Below are positions 1 through 6,882 of a DNA stretch of 9,498 nt, piece by piece. Source of the stretch: DATKDU01 sp035512595 (GTDB lineage Bacteria; Planctomycetota; Planctomycetia; Pirellulales; Pirellulaceae). The stretch is taken from contig DATKDU010000548.1 in NCBI GenBank assembly GCA_035512595.1, positions 1 to 9,498 of the forward strand, given 5' to 3'. A program made the position numbers and the translations under genes. Each line of letters starts with the position of its first letter. Positions within the stretch are counted from its first letter, which is position 1. The notes under the pieces are model-generated. The model was given only the letters and a program-made list of their open reading frames with translations, searched no databases and had not been told where the DNA came from.

Positions 1-1377
1 TGCCCGCGGGTCGGCGGCGTCGCCAGCTATCTCGACAAACTCCGCACGACTACGTTCTACGCCGGCCTCAAGCATGAAGTGGTTCGCATTCTCAACAATG
101 TGCCGCTCCTGGGCGATCCGGCCGAGCGGTTTCTGGCACAGCTCAAAGAGGGAATCAAAGCGGGTCTGCACGGCGGCATGATGTTCGAGGAGCTGGGATT
201 CCGGTATCTCGGCCCGATCGACGGACACAACATCGCGCTCCTTCGCAAGTACCTCTTGATGGTCAAGGACCTCAAAGGGCCAACGCTTCTGCACGTCGTC
301 ACCGAAAAAGGGCACGGCTTCACCCCGGCCGCCAGCGACCCCGTCTTCTTCCACACCCCGCCGGCATTCGTCCAGCAGGACGGCAAGCCGGTGCCGAAGA
401 AATCAGGCGGCGCCAAGGCTTACACGCAGGTCGTCAGCGAAGCCATCGCCCAGCACATGCGGGCCGACCAGCGGGTCACCGTCCTGACTGCCGCCATGTG
501 CCAGGGGAACAAGCTCGAAAAGATCCGCGACGAGTTTCCCGACCGGTTCATCGACACCGGAATTTGCGAATCGCACGCGGTCGCCTTTGCCGCCGGCCAG
601 GCCAAGGCCGGCCTGCGGCCAATCGTCGATATCTACAGCACGTTCCTCCAGCGGAGCTACGACCAGATTTTCCAGGAGGTCTCGCTGCAAAATCTGCCGG
701 TCGTCTTCACGATGGACCGCGCGGGGCTGACCGGCCCCGACGGGCCAACCCACCACGGCTGTTTCGACGTCGGCTACATGCGGGTCTTCCCGAACATGGT
801 CGTGATGGCGCCGGGGGATGAATACGACGCCAAGGAAATGCTCGCCCTGGCACTCAAGCACAATTCACCCACCGCGATCCGCTATCCCAAGGCGAATGCC
901 GAGAATATCGGCGGCGAGCGGACGCCGGTAGAGCTAGGGCGCTGCGAGGCGTTCTCGTGGGGGCGCGACGTGACGATCCTCTGCTACGGGACGCTGCTGG
1001 GAGACTGCCTGCGGGCGGCGCAAAAGCTCCGCGAGGAAGGGCTCGACGTCGGTGTCGTCAACGCCCGCTTCGCCAAGCCGGTCGATCGCGAGATGGTCGT
1101 CAAAGCGCTTCACGATTCGTCCTTCATCGTCACCGTTGAGGAATCCGCGCTGATGGGCGGATTCGGCAGCGCGGTCCTCGAAGCGGCCGCCGAACTCGGC
1201 CTCGATGCCAGCCGCGTCAAGCGGCTCGGCATTCCCGACCAGTTCATCGAACATGGCGAGCGGGGCGAACTTCTGGCCGACCTGGGTCTCGACGCCGCCG
1301 GCATCGCCCGCACGTGCCGCGAGATTGCCGACCGGCTGGGGATCGAGCGGGAGGTGGAGTCGCCGACGCCGGGGTAA
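1..1377 (+). CDS. dxs: 1-deoxy-D-xylulose-5-phosphate synthase, 5' end cut off by window
   Basis: Thiamine-diphosphate enzyme that condenses pyruvate and glyceraldehyde 3-phosphate into DXP, the first step of the MEP isoprenoid pathway; cytoplasmic. The frame is open from base 1 and 458 codons are visible. The family usually has about 620-650 residues, so roughly the first 170-190 are missing, including the N-terminal ThDP-binding motif. Visible motifs are GPIDGH (end of domain I), YSTFLQR, MDRAGLTGPDGPTHHG and IRYPKAN, and a C-terminal transketolase domain ending ESALMGGFGSAVLEA. The presumed catalytic glutamate is at bases 568-570 in ICESHAVAFAAG, where most bacteria have AEQHAV, and the histidine of THHG is at 751-753. 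A GTG at 79 is internal, because the family homology runs upstream of it (VGGVASYLDKLRT). The gene ends with TAA at 1375-1377. Identification is firm from motif order and length. Confidence 0.97.
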   Translation, partial: CPRVGGVASYLDKLRTTTFYAGLKHEVVRILNNVPLLGDPAERFLAQLKEGIKAGLHGGMMFEELGFRYLGPIDGHNIALLRKYLLMVKDLKGPTLLHVVTEKGHGFTPAASDPVFFHTPPAFVQQDGKPVPKKSGGAKAYTQVVSEAIAQHMRADQRVTVLTAAMCQGNKLEKIRDEFPDRFIDTGICESHAVAFAAGQAKAGLRPIVDIYSTFLQRSYDQIFQEVSLQNLPVVFTMDRAGLTGPDGPTHHGCFDVGYMRVFPNMVVMAPGDEYDAKEMLALALKHNSPTAIRYPKANAENIGGERTPVELGRCEAFSWGRDVTILCYGTLLGDCLRAAQKLREEGLDVGVVNARFAKPVDREMVVKALHDSSFIVTVEESALMGGFGSAVLEAAAELGLDASRVKRLGIPDQFIEHGERGELLADLGLDAAGIARTCREIADRLGIEREVESPTPG

Positions 1378-1384
1378 TCAATGT

Positions 1385-1435
1385 AAGCACCAAATCACAA
1401 GCACCAAGCACCAAACAAATCCGAAGGGACCAAAT
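1385..1435. repeat. AAGCACCAA short-unit repeat stretch
   Basis: AAGCACCAA occurs at 1385-1393, 1399-1407 and, overlapping, 1406-1414, followed by the A-rich run ACAAATCCGAAGGGACCAAATA. I recall stretches that translate as KHQxxxTKHQTNP between genes of planctomycetes and some other bacteria, so this is probably one copy of a dispersed non-coding repeat rather than part of a gene. The unit number and spacing are too irregular for a CRISPR or an iteron array. Confidence 0.5.
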
Positions 1436-1472
1436 ACGCTAATGCCAGAAGCTGTCGTGAGGCGACGACATT

Positions 1473-1574
1473 CGTTTTTTGACACAGAGGCTCGGAGGCA
1501 CGAAGGCACCGAGCAGACCATGTCGTCCCTGCTGCTCTGTGCCTCCGCGCCTCGGTGCCTCTGTGCAAGAAACG
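1473..1574. repeat. Large imperfect palindrome (REP/MITE-like hairpin)
   Basis: The arms at 1483-1517 and 1531-1565 match as inverted repeats at 29 of 35 positions (start CACAGAGGC, end GCCTCTGTG) around a 13-base loop. With one mismatch and one indel the pairing extends outwards to CGTTTTTTG at 1473 and CAAGAAACG ending at 1574. The arms are built of AGGCAC-like units. It lies 96 bases after the dxs stop and could stop or process the dxs transcript, but there is no T-run directly after the stem. Its size and unit structure fit a dispersed repeat better than a simple terminator. Confidence 0.75.
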
Positions 1575-1720
1575 ATCGAGACTGTGACTCAGAAACGGCC
1601 GCACGCGTACTCGGTCTCTAAACGGGTAAATTGTCTTTCGTTCGATCCTAAGTTACGTGACTATGAAGTACGAACCTTTGCGCGAACACCTTTTGGGACA
1701 AATAATCGAATCGGCCGCTC

Positions 1721-2614
1721 ATGCTCGATACTTCCTCTGACGCCGTTTCCTCAACTTGGCCCCGTCAGGGAAAACGTCCCCGCGTCTTGCTCCTCGGTTC
1801 CGGCAACCGGCCGCACGTACTGGAAGAAGTCGCGCGGCTGCGGCCGGTCATCGACATGCACGTCGAGGTCGCGGTCGCTGATTTTCAGTTTCAGGAAGAC
1901 CTGAGCCAGGTTGCCGCCGACTTCGCCATCGTCCTCGGCGGCGATGGGGCCATCCTCCGCTCCGCCCGGCAGATGGGCTCGCGGCAATTGCCGGTGCTGG
2001 GCGTGAATCTCGGGAAGCTGGGCTTTCTGGCCAGCATCGGCCCCGAAGAGCTGGTGCAAGTGCTGCCAGAGGTTGCTAGCGGCAAGTGCCGCGTGATCGA
2101 GCATTTGATGTTTCACAGCTCGGTCCGCCGGGGCGAGACGGTGATTGCCGAACAGCTTGGGCTCAACGAGACGGTGATCACGGCCGGGCCGCCCTACTCG
2201 ATGCTCAACATCGATCTTTACGTTGACTCAAAATTGGCGACGACCTATGCTTGCGACGGCCTGATCATCAGCACGCCAGTCGGCTCGACGGCTTACAACC
2301 TGTCGGCCGGCGGACCGATCCTGCGACAAACCCTTTCGGCCTTCGCCATCACGCCGATCAGCCCCCACACGCTGACCGTGCGGCCGGTGGTGGACACGGC
2401 CGATCGCGTTTACGAGATGGCGGTGCCGGAGCCCAACGAAGGGACGACGGTGCTGGTGGACGGCCGGCCGCTGGCCGTGCTGACGAGCGAGGATCGGGTG
2501 CGGGTGGTGCGGGCGGAGCCGCGATTCAAGCTGATCGAGGTCCGTGGGCACAATTACTACCAGACGCTGCGGGACAAGCTCGGCTGGGCGGGGAATTTGT
2601 ATCGGAGAGGTTAG
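1721..2614 (+). CDS. nadK: NAD kinase
   Basis: ATP- (or polyphosphate-) dependent NAD+ 2'-kinase that makes NADP+; cytoplasmic. The protein has 297 residues, normal for bacterial NadK. Visible motifs are the GGDG loop (VLGGDGAILR, residues 71-80, with Asp75 as the expected catalytic acid), VLGVNLGKLGFLA (92-104), the NE motif (Asn149-Glu150), and the substrate motif from CDG (178-180) through STPVGSTAYNLSAGGPI (184-200). The usual STPTGSTAY has Val in place of the second Thr. The C-terminus ends YQTLRDKLGW. The ATG at 1721 is chosen because it gives a usual N-terminal length before the first strand (RVLLLGSGNRP, from residue 21). No Shine-Dalgarno site is visible, so the start is less certain than the identity. 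The gene follows dxs on the same strand after a 343-base gap and precedes a strong palindrome at 2631-2684. Confidence 0.95.
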   Translation: MLDTSSDAVSSTWPRQGKRPRVLLLGSGNRPHVLEEVARLRPVIDMHVEVAVADFQFQEDLSQVAADFAIVLGGDGAILRSARQMGSRQLPVLGVNLGKLGFLASIGPEELVQVLPEVASGKCRVIEHLMFHSSVRRGETVIAEQLGLNETVITAGPPYSMLNIDLYVDSKLATTYACDGLIISTPVGSTAYNLSAGGPILRQTLSAFAITPISPHTLTVRPVVDTADRVYEMAVPEPNEGTTVLVDGRPLAVLTSEDRVRVVRAEPRFKLIEVRGHNYYQTLRDKLGWAGNLYRRG

Positions 2615-2630
2615 TGGTGAGCCGGAACAC

Positions 2631-2684
2631 TAACCCGAAGCGTTAGCGAGGGATGGATTCCTCCCTCGCTAACGCTTCGGGTTA
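2631..2684. repeat. Perfect 23-bp inverted repeat after nadK
   Basis: The arms 2631-2653 and 2662-2684 are exact reverse complements (left arm begins TAACCCGAAGCGTTAGCGAG) around the 8-base loop TGGATTCC. The stem starts 16 bases after the nadK stop and ends 26 bases before the next start, so it would stop or stabilise the nadK transcript. No T-run follows the stem. The left arm is repeated with only TT-to-CC changes (21 of 23 bases) inside a coding region at 9153-9175, which shows that this is a dispersed repeat family and not just a local terminator. Confidence 0.88.
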
Positions 2685-2699
2685 ATATTGAATTCGCAC

Positions 2700-2704
2700 G
2701 GAGG
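2700..2704 (+). promoter_or_regulatory. Shine-Dalgarno site GGAGG
   Basis: GGAGG lies six bases before the ATG at 2711. It fixes the start of the secreted protein and agrees with the signal peptide beginning at that ATG. Confidence 0.8.
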
Positions 2705-2710
2705 CGAACG

Positions 2711-3577
2711 ATGAAGTCGCTGTTTCTTTTTGCTTTCGCGCTCGTTTCGCTGTCGAGCGCTGTGCTGGCCGAAGACTACGAGCTGGTCTACAAATTCCAG
2801 CCCGGCGAGGAGCTCCGCACGCAGGTCGTCCACCTGGTGACCGTCGAGTCCAAGATCAAAGGGTTCACGCAAACGGCCAAGACCCGCAGCGTGTCCACCC
2901 GCGTCTGGAAGATCATCGGCGTCGATGCCAAGGGGAACATCACGCTCGACAACAGCGTCGCTGCGGTCAACATGTGGCAGAGCCACACCGACGAGAAGGG
3001 AACCAAAGAAATCAGCTACAACAGCGACACTGATCCCACCCCTCCGCAGCAGTACGAATCGGTCGCGAAAACCGTCGGCGTCACGCTGGCCACCCTGACC
3101 ATCGATCCGTCCGGAAAGGTCCTCGACCGCCGCAGCAATCTCCCCAATCTGAACCCCGGCATCGGCGAGCTGGCGGCGCCACTGCCGGGCAAGCGGGTGA
3201 AGATTGGCGACACCTGGTTCACGCCGGATGAGGTGAAGCTCCGCACGGACGACGGGCTGGTGAAGCGGATCGAGACGCGGCAGCTCTACAAGCTGGAAAA
3301 GGTCGAGGTCGGCGTAGCGACGATCAGTGTCGTCACGCAGATCCTCACGCCGATCAGCGACCCCAAGCTGCAGTCGCAGCTCGTGCAGCGGATGCAGGCA
3401 GGGACGATCAAGTTCGACATCGACGCCGGCCGCTTGATCCACAAGCAGATGGACCTTGACGAATCGGTCCTGGGCTTTGCCGGCCCCGACAGCCACATGC
3501 AGTACCTCGCCCGGCTCACTGAAGAGCCGCTAAGGGTCCAAACGGCCCGCAGCAAAGAAGCCAGCGAAAAAAAATAG
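2711..3577 (+). CDS. Secreted protein of unknown function
   Basis: The 288-residue product begins with a Sec signal peptide: MKS, a hydrophobic core (LFLFAFALVSLSSAV), then a cleavage-like ALA before EDYEL at about residues 20-21. The mature part starts with a beta-rich region (YELVYKFQPGEELRTQVV) and contains ITLDNSVAAVNMW, LTIDPSGKVLDR (near residues 130-141) and PGKRVKIGDTWF. There are no cysteines to suggest a lipoprotein, no transmembrane segment after the signal, and no catalytic motif that I recognise. The C-terminus is lysine- and glutamate-rich (SKEASEKK). I associate proteins of this pattern (signal, GDTW motif, DPSGKV) with uncharacterised planctomycete families, but cannot name a family with confidence. 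A good Shine-Dalgarno site and the upstream palindrome suggest its own transcript. Confidence 0.88.
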   Translation: MKSLFLFAFALVSLSSAVLAEDYELVYKFQPGEELRTQVVHLVTVESKIKGFTQTAKTRSVSTRVWKIIGVDAKGNITLDNSVAAVNMWQSHTDEKGTKEISYNSDTDPTPPQQYESVAKTVGVTLATLTIDPSGKVLDRRSNLPNLNPGIGELAAPLPGKRVKIGDTWFTPDEVKLRTDDGLVKRIETRQLYKLEKVEVGVATISVVTQILTPISDPKLQSQLVQRMQAGTIKFDIDAGRLIHKQMDLDESVLGFAGPDSHMQYLARLTEEPLRVQTARSKEASEKK

Positions 3578-3662
3578 CATCGCGGCGGATTGTCGCAGCG
3601 GCACGGTCAGCTTGCGGGGCATGGAGTTTGCTCGCACTCCCGGCGGAACCTTCCCCGCTATT

Positions 3663-3666
3663 GGAG
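3663..3666 (+). promoter_or_regulatory. Shine-Dalgarno site GGAG
   Basis: GGAG within TTGGAGTGGAAC stands six bases before the ATG at 3673. It supports that ATG over the longer in-frame extension from a TTG at 3628. Confidence 0.7.
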
Positions 3667-3672
3667 TGGAAC

Positions 3673-4413
3673 ATGAGCACGGCAATTGCCCGCGGTCGCT
3701 CGCTGGCAGAATCAGGATTTGAGGAAAAAACCAGCTACCGTCCGCCAATCAACGTCGGTCAGGCGGAACGTCTGGCGTCCCTCGCCGGGGGAGCCATGCT
3801 CGCCGGCTACGGCCTCACCCGTGGTACATCCGCCGGATTGCTGCTGGGTGCCATCGGGGCCGCCTTTGCTTATCGCGGGTGGACCGGACACTGCTCCGTT
3901 TATCAAGCGTTAGGGATGAATTCCGCCGAGCATTCCGACCAGACGGCCATTCCGTCAGGCCAGGGAATCAAGCTGGAGGAGAGCATCACGATCGGCCGCC
4001 CAGCGGAGGAGTTATTCCAGTTTTGGCGAAAGCTGGACAATCTGCCGCGGGTGATGCGACACGTCGCGTCAGTCGAGCAGCTCAGCCCGACGCGATCCCG
4101 CTGGAAGGCGCAAGGGTTGACAGCGGAGGTTGAGTGGGAAGCCGACATTATCGAGGAGCGCGAAAACGAGATGATCAGTTGGCGGTCGCGGGAAGGCTCG
4201 ACCATCGGCACTGCCGGCTCGGTTCATTTTCGCCCCGCTCCCGGCGACCGCGGAACCGAGGTTCGCGTGGTGCTGAGCTACAATCCTCCGGGGGGGCGAG
4301 CTGGCCACGCCCTGGCCTGGCTCGCAGGTCGCGACCCGGCCAGCCAGGTGCGGGAAGACTTGCGGAAATTCAAACAGATCATGGAGACCAGTGCGGCAGC
4401 CGAATCCCCCTGA
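3673..4413 (+). CDS. DUF2892/SRPBCC (polyketide cyclase-like) membrane protein
   Basis: The 246-residue protein has two parts. Residues about 27-83 match the DUF2892/YgaP-type membrane segment: NVGQAERLASLAGGAMLAGYG, a turn, then a second hydrophobic run GLLLGAIGAAFAYRGW, and the typical end GHCSVYQALGMN. Residues about 100-245 are an SRPBCC domain of the cyclase/dehydrase type: ESITIGRPAEELFQFWRKLD, RWKAQG, VEWEADIIEERENEMISWRS, then TAGSVHFRPAPGDRGTEVRVVL. Such proteins are common in bacteria as predicted integral membrane proteins; the ligand of the pocket is unknown and I assign no reaction. The start is set by the Shine-Dalgarno site at 3663. The gene lies 95 bases after the secreted protein and may share its transcript. 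Domain recognition is firm, function is not. Confidence 0.9.
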   Translation: MSTAIARGRSLAESGFEEKTSYRPPINVGQAERLASLAGGAMLAGYGLTRGTSAGLLLGAIGAAFAYRGWTGHCSVYQALGMNSAEHSDQTAIPSGQGIKLEESITIGRPAEELFQFWRKLDNLPRVMRHVASVEQLSPTRSRWKAQGLTAEVEWEADIIEERENEMISWRSREGSTIGTAGSVHFRPAPGDRGTEVRVVLSYNPPGGRAGHALAWLAGRDPASQVREDLRKFKQIMETSAAAESP

Positions 4414-4415
4414 TT

Positions 4416-4475
4416 CTTGGGCGCGGTAAACTGGCGCGGCAATTCCCGAATAGAGCCCTCCCACGACCGCCCAAG
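4416..4475. repeat. 8-bp inverted repeat spanning the leader of the cupin gene
   Basis: CTTGGGCG at 4416-4423 and CGCCCAAG at 4468-4475 are exact reverse complements. GGT (4425-4427) and ACC (4466-4468) would extend the pairing if a base is looped out. The right arm ends three bases before the ATG at 4479 and would cover the place where a Shine-Dalgarno site is expected; none is visible there. It is a possible translation-limiting stem, but an 8-bp arm with a 44-base loop could arise by chance in GC-rich DNA. Confidence 0.3.
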
Positions 4476-4478
4476 TTC

Positions 4479-5438
4479 ATGAAACTCCAAACGCTACTCG
4501 GTGCCGTCTCGCCGGCCCACTTCATGGCAGTTTATTACTGCAAGCTTCCCTATGCGTCCGCCGGAGGCTGTGCCACCATCGCCGCGCTCGGCACCTGGGA
4601 CGTCATCGACGAGCTCTTGGCTCACCCCGGCGTCGATCTGATCGTCTCCCGCGGCTCGGAGCGCTGGACCGGGCCGCCGCCGCGCAGCGGCACCGAAGGC
4701 CGAGCCCTGGTCGAGCAGGGCTACACCTGCGGCATTCGCCGAGCCCACCGCTGCCACGCCGCGCTTAATGCTCTCGCCGCCGACTTCCGCAGCGACTTCG
4801 CCGCCCCCATCGACGTACACCTCTATTGCACGCCGGCCGAGCAGCCCGGCTTCTTCTGGCACTACGACGCGGAGGAGGTCTTCGTCCTGCAAACCGCAGG
4901 GAGCAAGGAATGGTCGCTGCGAAAAAACACCGTCAACCCCTGGCCGCTGGTCGAAACGCTCCCCGACGACATGCACCACGAACGCGAGATCATGCCGCTG
5001 ATGCGCTGCACCCTCGCGGCCGGCGACTGGCTCTACATCCCCGGCGGCTATTGGCACGCCACGCGGGCCCTCGAAGAATCGATCTCGCTTTCGGTCGGCG
5101 TCAAAGCGCCCGCCGCTCTCGACATCCTCGACTCGCTGCGGCCCATGCTCGCCCAGTCCCTCCTCTGGCGGCAGCGGCTCCCGCCGCTGGGCGCCGCGGG
5201 CGGAATCGATCGCCACGAGCTGGCCCTCCGCTTCCGCACGCTCTTCGACGAGTTGGCAGCCGACTTGAACCGCACGCTGCACCGCGAGGAAACCATCGCG
5301 GAGATCATCGGCACGCTGTCGCAGTCCCCCCAATTCTGCCATGACAAACTGGAGCGGCCGCCACAGGCATTGATCACCACGTCTATACCAGTGGCTCGTG
5401 CGCAAATCCAAACGTCTCCGCCACCGCTGCATTCGTGA
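4479..5438 (+). CDS. Cupin_4/JmjC-like Fe(II) 2-oxoglutarate oxygenase
   Basis: The 319-residue protein begins with LLGAVSPAHFMAVYYCKLP (residues 6-24), which resembles the start of the Cupin_4 (RoxA/YcfD, ribosomal-oxygenase-like) family. The iron-binding triad is visible: His128 and Asp130 in FFWHYDAEEVFVLQ, and His193 in GDWLYIPGGYWHATRA. Lys143 in SKEWSL is a candidate 2-oxoglutarate ligand. The tail (about 215-290) is helical. Known members hydroxylate ribosomal proteins; the substrate here is not shown by the sequence. The reading frame is open back to 4134, but that part overlaps the SRPBCC gene and looks like a shadow frame, so I choose the ATG at 4479 that keeps the family N-terminus; ATG 4524 is an alternative. 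No Shine-Dalgarno site is visible. The last 18 codons overlap the 3' end of the convergent ald gene. Confidence 0.88.
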   Translation: MKLQTLLGAVSPAHFMAVYYCKLPYASAGGCATIAALGTWDVIDELLAHPGVDLIVSRGSERWTGPPPRSGTEGRALVEQGYTCGIRRAHRCHAALNALAADFRSDFAAPIDVHLYCTPAEQPGFFWHYDAEEVFVLQTAGSKEWSLRKNTVNPWPLVETLPDDMHHEREIMPLMRCTLAAGDWLYIPGGYWHATRALEESISLSVGVKAPAALDILDSLRPMLAQSLLWRQRLPPLGAAGGIDRHELALRFRTLFDELAADLNRTLHREETIAEIIGTLSQSPQFCHDKLERPPQALITTSIPVARAQIQTSPPPLHS

Positions 5439-6486
5439 CCTGACCGCGGTGGATATTGACGGCACTCGTCAGCGGCAGCGAGCTCTTGCACGCCGCCTCG
5501 ATGCCGCGGGTCGCCAGTTGCAGGACCCACGGCAGCGTCACGTTGCACAGCGCGAACGTGCTCGTGCGGCCGACCGCCCCCGGCATGTTGGTCACGCAGT
5601 AGTGGACCACGTCCTCGACGACGTACGTCGGATCGCTGTGCGTCGTCGGCTTGCTCGTCTCCACGCACCCCCCCTGGTCGATCGCCACGTCGATGATCAC
5701 GCTGCCGGGCTTCATCAGCTTCAGATCCTGCCGAGTGATGAGGTACGGGGCCTTCGCGCCCGGAATCAAAACCGCCCCGATCACCAGGTCCGCCAGGCGC
5801 AGTTGCTGCCGAATCGTGTGCCGGTCGCTGTACAGGCAGTTGACGTTCGCCGGCATGATGTCATCGAGGTACCGCAGCCGGTCCATGTTCACGTCCAGAA
5901 TCGCGATGTCGGCCTGAAAGCCGGCGGCGATCTTGGCCGCGTTCGCCCCCACGATGCCGCCGCCAAGGATCGTGATGTGGGCCGGCTGCACGCCAGGAAC
6001 GCCGGCCAGCAGAATGCCGCGACCCATCTGCGGCCGCTCGAGGTACTTGGCCCCTTCCTGGATGCTCATCCGCCCGGCGACCTCGCTCATCGGCGTGAGG
6101 AGCGGCAGTCGCCCAGCCGCGTCGCGAAGCGTTTCATAGGCGATACAGGTCGCACCGCTGGCGATCATCGCCTCGGTCAACTCGCGGCTAGCGGCGAAAT
6201 GAAAGTAGGTGAAGATCGCCTGACCGGCGCGAATCAGGGGGTACTCGGCCGGCAGCGGTTCCTTGACCTTCACGATCAGATCAGCCTGGTCGTAAATCTC
6301 CGCGGCGGTGGCGGCGATCTTGGCCCCCTGTTCGGCATACTCGTGGTCCGGAATGCCGCTGCCCGTTCCTGCGCCGGACTCGATCAGCACCTGGTGCCCG
6401 GCCCGCGTCAATTCCTCGACGCCGACCGGCAGCATGGCTACGCGATACTCGTCCCGTTTGATCTCCCGCGGCACACCGATGAGCAT
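5383..6486 (-). CDS. ald: Alanine dehydrogenase
   Basis: NAD-dependent enzyme interconverting L-alanine with pyruvate and ammonia; cytoplasmic, usually a hexamer. The protein has 367 residues, against about 371 in well-known members. The key residues fall at the standard numbers of the family: Arg15 (EYRVAM), Lys75 (KVKEP), His96 (YFHFAAS), Glu118, Met133 (TPM), the NAD-binding loop GGGIVG (175-180), Asp198 at the end of the second strand, and Asp270 in DVAIDQGGC. The frame is open upstream to 6597, but those 37 codons are read from a palindromic repeat and lack homology, so the ATG at 6486-6484 (MLIGVPREIK) is taken. Only a weak GGAA precedes it. The gene is divergent from the 2H phosphoesterase and overlaps the cupin gene tail to tail by 56 bases. 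Confidence 0.97.
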   Translation of the reverse strand: MLIGVPREIKRDEYRVAMLPVGVEELTRAGHQVLIESGAGTGSGIPDHEYAEQGAKIAATAAEIYDQADLIVKVKEPLPAEYPLIRAGQAIFTYFHFAASRELTEAMIASGATCIAYETLRDAAGRLPLLTPMSEVAGRMSIQEGAKYLERPQMGRGILLAGVPGVQPAHITILGGGIVGANAAKIAAGFQADIAILDVNMDRLRYLDDIMPANVNCLYSDRHTIRQQLRLADLVIGAVLIPGAKAPYLITRQDLKLMKPGSVIIDVAIDQGGCVETSKPTTHSDPTYVVEDVVHYCVTNMPGAVGRTSTFALCNVTLPWVLQLATRGIEAACKSSLPLTSAVNIHRGQVTNAAVAETFGFAHEPLV

Positions 6487-6503
6487 GGTTGGTTCCGTAG
6501 TAA

Positions 6504-6542
6504 GGTGGGTCGAGCGGCGCCGCAGCGGCGCGCCGACCCACC
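6504..6542. repeat. Palindromic repeat in the ald leader
   Basis: GGTGGGTCG at 6504-6512 pairs exactly with CGACCCACC at 6534-6542. The 21 bases between are a GCGGCGCCGC-type sequence that can pair with itself. The stem begins 17 bases upstream of the ald start, so it would lie in the ald mRNA leader. Its outer sequence (GGTGGG/CCCACC) resembles the outer arms of the 7972-8074 element, so it may belong to the same dispersed family. Confidence 0.7.
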
Positions 6543-6679
6543 ATGATACGCGAGGGGTCGGGAGCCAGGGGCAAGCAGTCTTCCCTTGCGCTCGCATCCT
6601 GGTGGATCAGCCGCGGAGCGGGTGATAACACCCAAACCGCGCGGCCGCCGCGGTGCCGAGTTTTCCTAACTGGCGGCCA

Positions 6680-6704
6680 ATAGTGTACTTAACATTACTA
6701 TAAC
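6680..6704. promoter_or_regulatory. AT-rich promoter-like patch
   Basis: ATAGTGTACTTAACATTACT and the following ATAAC form the most AT-rich short stretch in the divergent region, with TATAAC on the plus strand (6699-6704) and TATAGT on the minus strand (6702-6697). Either could be a -10 element, the latter about 210 bases before ald. No matching TTGACA-like -35 is found at the right distance on either strand, so this is only a candidate. Confidence 0.2.
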
Positions 6705-6853
6705 GCCCGCTTGCGGCCAGCCGCTGATAATAACCCCGACGGGGGGGTTCTTACGCGGGCGGCATCCCGTGCGACGGGGGGCCAATCTGCCCTTGCGCTC
6801 AGTAGTGATCATAACGACAGATTGTCGCGATGCCGGCGGATGAGGGGAGGTTG

Positions 6854-6882
6854 TTTGACACAAAAAGGGGGGTTCTGTCAAA
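6854..6882. repeat. TTTGACA inverted pair (operator-like)
   Basis: TTTGACA (6854-6860) and its exact complement TGTCAAA (6876-6882) flank a 15-base spacer; another TGTCAAA is at 6942-6948. The arrangement could be a regulator-binding dyad or a chance result of TTGACA-like promoter sequences. No good -10 element follows on either strand. Confidence 0.3.

Larger units (their letters stand above)
1378..1720. other. Intergenic gap between dxs and nadK, no gene
   Basis: This 343-base gap holds no credible reading frame. It contains the AAGCACCAA-rich stretch at 1385-1435 and the large imperfect hairpin at 1473-1574. The remaining 145 bases before nadK are less GC-rich than the genes and should hold the nadK promoter if nadK is not read through from dxs. 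I could not find a convincing -35/-10 pair: TTGTCT at 1631-1636 has only a weak partner near 1654. No Shine-Dalgarno site precedes the nadK start. Confidence 0.7.

Noticed and set aside
1385..1435. AAGCACCAA units as a CRISPR or iteron array
   Set aside because: Units are nine bases, partly overlapping and irregularly spaced, with no spacers of uniform length.
2669..3496. Minus-strand open frame of 275 codons
   Set aside because: It is antisense to the secreted protein, which has a signal peptide and a Shine-Dalgarno site.
4134..4478. Upstream extension of the cupin reading frame
   Set aside because: It overlaps the SRPBCC gene in another frame and is Arg/Gly/Ser-rich. Cupin_4-like homology begins just after the ATG at 4479.
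4494..5465. Minus-strand open frame of 323 codons
   Set aside because: It is antisense to the cupin gene, which has a full HxD...H triad. The minus product shows no family motif.
5398..6546. Long plus-strand open frame of 382 codons
   Set aside because: It lies opposite ald, whose catalytic residues fall at the exact family positions. The plus-strand product is an Arg/His/Asp-rich shadow with no motif.
6487..6597. Upstream extension of ald by 37 codons
   Set aside because: It is read from the palindrome at 6504-6542. With the ATG at 6486 all key residues take standard family numbers.
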